Origin: JAKOQB01 sp050258235
GTDB taxonomy: Bacteria; Pseudomonadota; Gammaproteobacteria; Burkholderiales; Burkholderiaceae_F
Length of the DNA: 6,239 nucleotides
Assembly: GCA_050258235.1 (NCBI GenBank)
Contig: JBLMYK010000084.1
Span: 1 to 6,239, forward strand
Direction: 5' to 3'
The notes under the pieces are model-generated. The model was not told the origin of the DNA. It searched no databases and was given only the letters and a program-made list of their open reading frames with translations. Below, piece by piece: positions 1-4,623 of the stretch. A program made the position numbers and the translations under genes. Every line of letters begins with the position of its first letter. The first letter of the stretch is position 1.

Positions 1-468
1 GCGCGGCTGAACGAGGGCGTGGTGCGCGAGAAGCAGCTGCAGCAGGGCGGCTACGCGAGCGGCAAGGCCGCGCAGGTGCAGTTGCGCGGCGCGCAGTACA
101 TCTTCGAAGGCGCGGTGTCCGAGGCCAACGCGTCGGAGCAGCAGCGCTCCGGCGGCATCGGCATAGCGGGCATGCAGATCGGCGGCGGGACGAACCGCGA
201 TTCGATCGCAGTCGACGTGCGCATCGTCGATGCATCGAGCGGCGACATCGTCGACGCGATCACCGTGCGCAAGAGTATCAAGTCAGACAGCGCCGGCGTC
301 AGCGGCGTGGGCAATCTGCTGGGCACGATCCTGGCGCAGCAGGGGCGCTCTGCGACGTATGCGCCGGATGTCAACGTGCAGCAGCAGCGGCGCGAAGGCG
401 TGGATACCGCCGTGCGCGAGGCGATCAATCAAGCGGTGATCGAGCTGTCGCAAAGGTTTGCGCCGTGA
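1..468 (+). CDS. CsgG/HfaB-family outer-membrane secretion protein, 3' part (5' end outside window)
   Basis: Frame 1 is open from the first base to the TGA at 466-468, giving the last 155 residues of a longer protein. CsgG-family proteins form an outer-membrane lipoprotein channel that exports curli subunits in E. coli; relatives such as HfaB serve other surface structures. What fits the family: GAQYIFEGAVSE, like the GA-x-Y/I-hydrophobic-x-G-x-h strand of CsgG; then a Gly/Ser-rich stretch (GGIGIAGMQIGGG) where the first transmembrane hairpin lies; then SIAVDVRIVDASSGDIV, matching the IAVNLRVVNVSTGEIL block of E. coli CsgG; then a second hairpin-like stretch and a terminal helix (AVREAINQAVIELSQRF). 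The protein ends soon after this helix, without the longer C-terminal tail of E. coli CsgG. The N-terminus, lipobox and true start are not visible. Gene 509-2137 follows after 40 bp, so the two are probably cotranscribed. Family assignment is fairly secure; the exported substrate is unknown. Confidence 0.85.
   Translation, partial: ARLNEGVVREKQLQQGGYASGKAAQVQLRGAQYIFEGAVSEANASEQQRSGGIGIAGMQIGGGTNRDSIAVDVRIVDASSGDIVDAITVRKSIKSDSAGVSGVGNLLGTILAQQGRSATYAPDVNVQQQRREGVDTAVREAINQAVIELSQRFAP
370..468 (+). repeat. Direct repeat, copy A (csgG 3' end)
   Basis: This is the 3' end of the intact csgG-family reading frame. It aligns without gaps to 2279-2377, with 83 of 99 bases identical by hand count. 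Many differences are at third codon positions, so both copies were probably under coding constraint for some time after the duplication. Confidence 0.8.
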
Positions 469-495
469 AATCTGCGCGAAACGCAGTGCATGCGC

Positions 496-501
496 GGAAG
501 G
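496..501 (+). promoter_or_regulatory. Ribosome binding site fixing the start at 509
   Basis: GGAAGG lies 7 bases before the ATG at 509. It decides against longer in-frame starts that would overlap the end of the csgG-family gene and place the signal peptide internally. Confidence 0.65.
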
Positions 502-508
502 AAAACAG

Positions 509-2137
509 ATGAGGTCGAAGTCTTCGGCAGCCCCGCTATCTCTTGCGTTGATCCTGGCGGGTGGGCTGACATTGTCTGATCCGGCGGACGCCGTCGACGC
601 CTTGTTTGGCCTTCACGATCGCCCTGGCACACCAACGGACGTGCTGGTGAAGGCCACGGGTCCGTACTCGGTGGACATCGAGTTTCGCAATACGGCGAGT
701 GACTCGGAGTGCGTCTATTTCGAATTCAGCACCAAAATCAATGGTCGGCTTGTCAGCGAGAACGAAAATCCTGCACGGGACTCATTTCCGCAATTCGACA
801 AGCGAGCTGGCATCAATTGCGGCGAAGGACGGCCGAAACGCCTTGTGAGGCAACTGGGCGTCTCTGCGGGCGCTGAGTACTGCTTTCAGATCTGGTCGCG
901 ACGGTATCCCGATGGGGTTCGCTCGGACCAGCCTTCCGGGTGGGCGTGTGGCCGGACGCCGCAGGCTGTGCCGCTGAAGCCGCATGACGTCCGTGCCGTC
1001 GTGCCATCGCTGACCTCGACGAGACCGCCTCGAATTTCCTGGCGGACGCCGATAGGTTCGAATCTGCCGGTTGCCGTGAGATTCACTGTCGAGCGTCAAA
1101 GCCCGCCCGGGCCGAATCGTCCGTGGTTAAAGGAGGGTTCCATTCCCGGTCCCACGGCAGCGCAAAATTCATCGGCCCCACCACAGTCGTTCTTCAATCT
1201 GATGGCGGCTGCGGGGACCGGCGTCTGTCCGAACTGCCTTGCGTTCTCATTCGACGCGGGCGCGGTTGACCCCCGCGGCGCACATGTCTATCGCGTCTGC
1301 GCTGAGAACGACGGCGGCCGGACCTGTTCGGACTCGACTGCGCTCATAACGGCGATCGACGCCTTCCAAGGTCCGGCGCTGACCGGTCGGACATCGGTCG
1401 GAGTGGCCGGCGCATCATCGACAATGAAGCCGGAGCTCGCTGCATCGCTGACGCCCCAAACCAAGGCGAACGTGCTGGCCGAAATTGACAGAACGTCACA
1501 AGCGAACAGCAGGCCCGCCGCACCGCCGCCGGCCCAGCCTTCCAGCGCGGCAACTTCCTCGATCACGACGCAGCAGCCCCCGGCCGCGTCAGGCGTAAAG
1601 ACACAGCTTTCGCCCAGCGTGCTTGCCGCCGCCAAGAAAAGCGTGGCGACGTCGATTCAGGGCGGTGCGCAGTTGTCCCCGCTTACGTCTCCGGCGATGA
1701 CGACGACCAGTTCAGGGAGCGCCAGTGGCGGTGCAGGTGGCGGAGGAGGTCGAAGCGTGACCGCATGGCCGAGCGCTGCCGCCAAACCTGCGGCGGCGAA
1801 TATTTCGGCGCTGGTGCGCGAGTCTGACCTGCCGCGCAACCTGGCCAGTTTGAACGACAACGCCATCATCATCGTCGGCGGCACGCAGGTGCGAGTGGGT
1901 GAGGTCAAGCAGCAGGTGCTCCAGCTTGACGACAACGTGCAACTGCGCGTCGGTGGGCACCGCGTACATGCAAAACGACTGAAGCAGGAGTTGCAGCGGC
2001 AGCAGTCGCCGGGGAACTGGGCCAATGTGCCGGGCAACAGGCAGGCGCTGAATCCGCAGCCGCTGCCGCCGCACGCCGCAATGCAGACGGTACCCAATAC
2101 GCAATTCAGCAAGCCGGGCTCGGCTCTGAAGCAATGA
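509..2137 (+). CDS. Secreted protein with two fibronectin type III-like domains and conserved C-terminal tail (copy 1)
   Basis: Predicted 542 aa. The ATG at 509 is chosen because GGAAGG (496-501) lies 7 bases upstream and a signal peptide follows at once (residues 1-28, cut near ADA/VD). Domains: FnIII-like 1 at about 39-151, ending YCFQIWSRR...WACGRTP; FnIII-like 2 at about 155-280, with PRISW near its start and YRVCAENDGGRTC at 261-273; a Pro/Ala/Ser linker at about 281-430 with a Gly run at 407-414; a C-terminal domain at about 433-496 (ALVRESDLP, then two VGG repeats); and a tail with ALNPQPLPP at 513-521. Cysteines 68, 104, 125, 147, 264 and 273 are shared with the paralogue at 4620-6146, which suggests disulfides in an exported protein. 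A CPNC motif (240-243) is unique to this copy. FnIII domains usually mediate binding or act as spacers. A surface or secreted role linked to the adjacent CsgG-family gene is inferred. No enzymatic motif is seen. Confidence 0.9.
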   Translation: MRSKSSAAPLSLALILAGGLTLSDPADAVDALFGLHDRPGTPTDVLVKATGPYSVDIEFRNTASDSECVYFEFSTKINGRLVSENENPARDSFPQFDKRAGINCGEGRPKRLVRQLGVSAGAEYCFQIWSRRYPDGVRSDQPSGWACGRTPQAVPLKPHDVRAVVPSLTSTRPPRISWRTPIGSNLPVAVRFTVERQSPPGPNRPWLKEGSIPGPTAAQNSSAPPQSFFNLMAAAGTGVCPNCLAFSFDAGAVDPRGAHVYRVCAENDGGRTCSDSTALITAIDAFQGPALTGRTSVGVAGASSTMKPELAASLTPQTKANVLAEIDRTSQANSRPAAPPPAQPSSAATSSITTQQPPAASGVKTQLSPSVLAAAKKSVATSIQGGAQLSPLTSPAMTTTSSGSASGGAGGGGGRSVTAWPSAAAKPAAANISALVRESDLPRNLASLNDNAIIIVGGTQVRVGEVKQQVLQLDDNVQLRVGGHRVHAKRLKQELQRQQSPGNWANVPGNRQALNPQPLPPHAAMQTVPNTQFSKPGSALKQ

Positions 2138-2147
2138 GAACTCATCG

Positions 2148-2164
2148 GGCGCCGAACGGGCGCC
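2148..2164 (+). terminator. Small GC hairpin after the first FnIII gene, possible weak terminator
   Basis: GGCGCC (2148-2153), a 5-base loop, then GGCGCC (2159-2164) can form a 6-bp stem starting 10 bases after the stop at 2137. No T-run follows, so this is not a classical intrinsic terminator. It could slow polymerase, protect a 3' end, or be chance in GC-rich DNA. Confidence 0.25.
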
Positions 2165-2218
2165 AGATCAGTCGTGACTCAGTGCGCGGGGGCCTTCGAT
2201 GCATCGCAACTCCGGGCT

Positions 2219-2377
2219 CGAAACCCAGTTGGGCATGCGGCTACCCAAAAAGGCGATCCCGCCACGCAAGACTCCTACGTCAACGTGCGGCAGCAGCGGC
2301 GCGAAAGCGTGGAGATTGCGGTGCGCGAGGCGATCAACCAGGCGGTGATCGAGCTGTCGCAGCGTTTCACGCCTTAG
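2219..2377 (+). pseudogene. Remnant of a second csgG-family gene (C-terminal end only)
   Basis: Translated in the frame ending at TAG 2375-2377, this stretch ends VNVRQQRRESVEIAVREAIN..., nearly the same as the end of the csgG-family gene at 1-468. The last 99 bases (2279-2377) align without gaps to 370-468 with 16 mismatches by hand count, and 27 of the 32 encoded residues are identical. Weaker ungapped similarity runs back to about 2219 (N-x-x-G...Q-x-G-x-x-A-T shared). Upstream of that the similarity fades, and no CsgG core precedes it. The frame is open from a GTG at 2174 (67 aa), but I see no convincing Shine-Dalgarno sequence. I read it as a truncated duplicate left by tandem duplication and deletion. 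A short expressed peptide cannot be excluded. Confidence 0.75.
2279..2377 (+). repeat. Direct repeat, copy B (csgG 3' end remnant)
   Basis: This is the partner of 370-468 in the same orientation. The two copies bracket the first FnIII gene, so recombination between them could remove or duplicate that gene. At about 84 percent identity over 99 bases they would recombine poorly today. Confidence 0.8.
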
Positions 2378-2420
2378 TTCGCGCCGGCGACGCTCGTCGT
2401 ATTCGAATCCGTCCAACACA

Positions 2421-2425
2421 AGGAG
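2421..2425 (+). promoter_or_regulatory. Ribosome binding site fixing the start at 2434
   Basis: AGGAG sits 8 bases before the ATG at 2434. Together with the signal peptide that follows, it rejects the 100-residue upstream extension of the same open frame. Confidence 0.7.
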
Positions 2426-2433
2426 ACTGCCTC

Positions 2434-3030
2434 ATGAACCGGAGATCCGTTCTCGTACGCGTCGCGTCCTGCGCCGCGCTTGCACTCGGTGTAGCCGCCG
2501 CGTCGGGCGCGCGCGCCGACTGCAGGCCGGTGCTGGATGCGTTGGAGAAGATGGCCGCGCAGGCACGCACGGCCAGCTACGAAGTCGAGGACGACAAGTC
2601 GGCTCCGACGGCCGACAGCGACTACACGATCCGCATCGGCAAGCGGTCATGGCAGTCGATTTCGGGCCGGACTTTCGAAGGCAAGCAGGCCGATTCCGCC
2701 CTCGCAGCCGAGATTCGACAAAGACAGACCGGCCTGATGAACAAGTTGGGCTGCGAGTCGCTGGGCACCGGCAGCTATCGTGGCGCCGCCGTCATGCGCT
2801 ACCGCTACCCCAACCTGATGGCGCAGGGCCCGTTGTCGGCGGGCTACCTGAAGCAAAGAGGGCTGACCGAGAAGCAGGTTCGCACCTTCCTGGTGTACGT
2901 CGACCAGAAGAGCGGGCTGCCGGTCTATTCCGAGACCTACAACGTCACGGGCGTGAAGCTGGCCCAGGCGATGGTCTACGGCGATGCCGTGAAGGAGCCC
3001 GCAGGCGCGTCGGGCAAGGGCAAGAAGTAA
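2434..3030 (+). CDS. Exported LolA-like periplasmic protein, short form
   Basis: Predicted 198 aa. The ATG at 2434 is set by AGGAG at 2421-2425, 8 bases upstream, and by a clear signal peptide (residues 1-28, RR near the start, hydrophobic core, ARA/DC cleavage). The same frame is open back to 2134, but that stretch overlaps the csgG remnant in another frame and looks non-coding. The mature part starts with C30, has a second cysteine at C107, alternating strand-like segments (YTIRIGKRSW, FLVYVDQKSGLPVYSE) and a lysine-rich end. The V/L-x-V-D-x-K-S-G-L-P pattern at about 153-163 is typical of LolA/LolB-like open beta-barrel proteins that carry lipids or lipoproteins in the periplasm, but no substrate can be named. 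ARA/DC is not a convincing lipobox. The next gene, 17 bp downstream, is a diverged paralogue sharing the cysteine pair and the SGLP motif. The CDS is very likely real; the fold assignment is moderate. Confidence 0.85.
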   Translation: MNRRSVLVRVASCAALALGVAAASGARADCRPVLDALEKMAAQARTASYEVEDDKSAPTADSDYTIRIGKRSWQSISGRTFEGKQADSALAAEIRQRQTGLMNKLGCESLGTGSYRGAAVMRYRYPNLMAQGPLSAGYLKQRGLTEKQVRTFLVYVDQKSGLPVYSETYNVTGVKLAQAMVYGDAVKEPAGASGKGKK

Positions 3031-3047
3031 GACCGGGCCCGGGATCG

Positions 3048-3935
3048 ATGGCTGACGCCATGCTCGCTCGTACGATCGCCGCTCTGGCCTTCCTTGGTGT
3101 TGCCGGCGGCGCAGCGCCTGATGCGCAGGCACAGGTGCCGCGGCTGCCGTGCGACCTCGCTCGCGATGCCTTGCAGCGGATGGACGCCCAGCCGCGGGTG
3201 ACGGCGCATCGGATCGACGCCAACGGGCGCGTCGGGTCGGCGCCGACCTGGGTCCGCGCGCAGGACCGTTGGTGGACCATCGATGCGACGGGCGACGCCC
3301 CGACGGACGCGACGGCGACCGCGGCGCTGCCGCTTGCCCGGCTGCGCGCGCGCCTCGGCCGCGATGAGCTGAACTGCCTGGTCCTCGCGGAGAACAACGA
3401 TCTCGGCCCGCGCGCGACCGTCCTCGCGCTCGGTGCCAAGGGCGCTGCGACGTTGCCGCTCGTGCTGCACGTCGAGCAGGGCAGCGGCTTGCCGCTGCGC
3501 TACACCGAGGCGGACGGTGGCCGCGTCGTCCTCGGCGAGCAATACCGCTACGGACCGGCGGTGGACGATCCCGGCGTGGATCGCGTTACCTCGACGTGCA
3601 GCGGCGGAGTCACCGGCGGCGGCGGGACGACCGAGGTGTTCCGCGACGGCCAGGTGGTGCTGCGTACGTGGGTCGTGGCGCGACCGTCGGCGCCGGGCGA
3701 CGAAAGACGAACGAGCAATCCTGCCCTCGCCAAGCGGGTCTTCGCCGTAGTCGACAGGGATCACTGGACGCCCGGTCGATTCGGCGCGCCCGCCAACATG
3801 ACCTGCAGTATCAGCGTGCGGTTGAACGGCCGTGTATCCGAGCACATCACGCGCGGCCAGTCGACCAGCGAACACGCCGCGCTTGCCGAACTGCAGAAGG
3901 CGCTCGCGCGTGCGGGCGACACCACGGGACGTTGA
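3048..3935 (+). CDS. Exported LolA-like paralogue with an extra C-terminal domain
   Basis: Predicted 295 aa from ATG 3048, or 291 aa from the in-frame ATG at 3060; neither has a strong Shine-Dalgarno sequence, and translation is probably coupled to the gene ending at 3030. A signal peptide ends near AQA (about residue 29). The N-terminal domain (about 35-180) mirrors the preceding gene: C35 then a D-A-L-x-x-M-x-A-Q helix, a second cysteine at 110 (75 residues on, against 77 in the neighbour), and LVLHVEQGSGLPLRY with SGLP at 146-149. The added C-terminal domain (about 181-295) has C184 and C253, a GGVTGGGGTTEVFRDGQVV strand-turn, a strand with NGRVSEH, and a final helix rich in Ala and Leu. 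That layout (GG-x-TG-x4-x-V-x-x-DG ... strand ... terminal helix) recalls small emfourin-type protease-inhibitor proteins, but this is a weak pattern match. The stop lies 2 bp before the ankyrin gene, indicating an operon. Confidence 0.85.
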   Translation: MADAMLARTIAALAFLGVAGGAAPDAQAQVPRLPCDLARDALQRMDAQPRVTAHRIDANGRVGSAPTWVRAQDRWWTIDATGDAPTDATATAALPLARLRARLGRDELNCLVLAENNDLGPRATVLALGAKGAATLPLVLHVEQGSGLPLRYTEADGGRVVLGEQYRYGPAVDDPGVDRVTSTCSGGVTGGGGTTEVFRDGQVVLRTWVVARPSAPGDERRTSNPALAKRVFAVVDRDHWTPGRFGAPANMTCSISVRLNGRVSEHITRGQSTSEHAALAELQKALARAGDTTGR

Positions 3936-3937
3936 TC

Positions 3938-4357
3938 GTGGCCGATCGTCCCGCACCCAGGCCGCTCACGCGCGCGATCGCGTGGCTGCTGCTCGTCGCC
4001 GGTTTCGCCGCTTGGCTCGCCAGCGCCGAGCTCTTTCCCGGCAACGGCAAGCTCTACGACGCGATTGCGGCCGGTGACGCGCGGGAAGTGCGGCGACTGC
4101 TCGCCGCCGGCGCCGACCCGAACAGCAGTGCGAGCCCGCTGACGCTGACGCGCACCACCACGCGGCGCTATCAGTACGCGCCGCTGATCTATGCGCTGCG
4201 GCGTAACCAGCCCGACGCCGCGCTGGCCCTGGTCGAGGCCGGCGCCGATCCGAACGCGCGCGATCTCAATGGGGCGAGCGCGCTCGTGCTTGCGAACCGT
4301 GCCCGCATGGCCGAGGTCGTGAATGCCCTGAGTGTCAGAAGAGCGGTTGCGAAATGA
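3938..4357 (+). CDS. Small membrane-anchored ankyrin-repeat protein
   Basis: Predicted 139 aa from GTG 3938, with GGGA (3926-3929) 8 bases upstream; a TTG at 3932, overlapping the previous stop, is an alternative. Residues 13-30 are hydrophobic (AIAWLLLVAGFAAWLASA), either an N-terminal membrane anchor or an uncleaved signal. Ankyrin repeats follow: one at about 36-62 (LYDAIAAGDAREVRRLLAAGADPN) and one at about 80-106 (APLIYALRRNQPDAALALVEAGADPN), then a partial third starting NGASALVLA at 111. The first two are separated by a Thr/Arg-rich insert (68-77). Ankyrin repeats bind proteins; short exported ankyrin proteins in proteobacteria are often periplasmic partners of a neighbouring gene product. 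Here the candidates are the two LolA-like proteins just upstream, with which it is almost certainly cotranscribed. The partner is inferred. The ankyrin assignment is secure. Confidence 0.9.
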   Translation: MADRPAPRPLTRAIAWLLLVAGFAAWLASAELFPGNGKLYDAIAAGDAREVRRLLAAGADPNSSASPLTLTRTTTRRYQYAPLIYALRRNQPDAALALVEAGADPNARDLNGASALVLANRARMAEVVNALSVRRAVAK

Positions 4358-4623
4358 ACGAAGTGGAAATCCCGAGCGAGACCGAAAGCGCCTGTACCGA
4401 GAACAGAAGTCTGCGCCGCCGCGGCGCCGGCCTGAGGCGGGTGATCGCGAGCCACGGTCGATGCCACCTCTTGCCGCACGGCGCTGGTCTCGAGAGCCGG
4501 CTAAACGACTTGCCGGTTGCCGACCGGGTTTCGGCAAGCGCAATCAGAGTTCGAATCAGCGTCGGCCGAGGCGTCGGCACGGCGCGACAGACAACTGGCG
4601 GACGAAAAGAGGCGTGGATATGA
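4354..4623 (+). CDS. Doubtful 89-aa ORF filling the gap before the second FnIII gene
   Basis: This ORF starts with an ATG that overlaps the ankyrin gene's TGA (ATGA at 4354-4357) and ends with a TGA overlapping the ATG of the second FnIII gene (ATGA at 4620-4623). That layout is typical of translational coupling. Against it: the product is Arg-rich, low in complexity and has no recognisable domain or signal peptide; G and C dominate third positions mainly in the first half; and all three forward frames are largely open here, as happens by chance in GC-rich DNA. I do not recognise a family. It may be a real coupled small protein, a decayed gene, or non-coding leader. Confidence 0.25.
   Translation: MNEVEIPSETESACTENRSLRRRGAGLRRVIASHGRCHLLPHGAGLESRLNDLPVADRVSASAIRVRISVGRGVGTARQTTGGRKEAWI
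4607..4612 (+). promoter_or_regulatory. Ribosome binding site fixing the start at 4620
   Basis: AAGAGG lies 7 bases before the ATG at 4620. A signal peptide begins exactly at that ATG, so the 96-residue Arg-rich in-frame extension back to 4332 is rejected. Confidence 0.6.

Noticed and set aside
1055..1064. GGTTCGAATC, which resembles a tRNA T-arm
   Set aside because: It lies inside the conserved coding sequence of the FnIII gene, and no acceptor, D-arm or anticodon arm can be built around it.
2387..2414. Possible promoter TTCGCG, 16-base spacer, TATTCG before the LolA-like gene
   Set aside because: Both boxes match the sigma-70 consensus poorly; it cannot be told from chance by eye.
2134..2433. 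100-residue N-terminal extension of the short LolA-like protein, starting at an ATGA overlap with the first FnIII gene
   Set aside because: The stretch carries the csgG remnant in another frame, the translation is Arg-rich, and ATG 2434 has AGGAG and a signal peptide.
2976..3956. Long minus-strand open frame (326 codons), and similar long ones elsewhere
   Set aside because: Long antisense frames are expected opposite GC-rich genes. The + strand products here have signal peptides, paralogues and Shine-Dalgarno sequences; the antisense products are Arg-rich without recognisable domains.
4332..4619. 96-residue N-terminal extension of the second FnIII protein in the same open frame
   Set aside because: It is Arg-rich and overlaps the ankyrin gene, whereas ATG 4620 has a Shine-Dalgarno sequence and begins a signal peptide.
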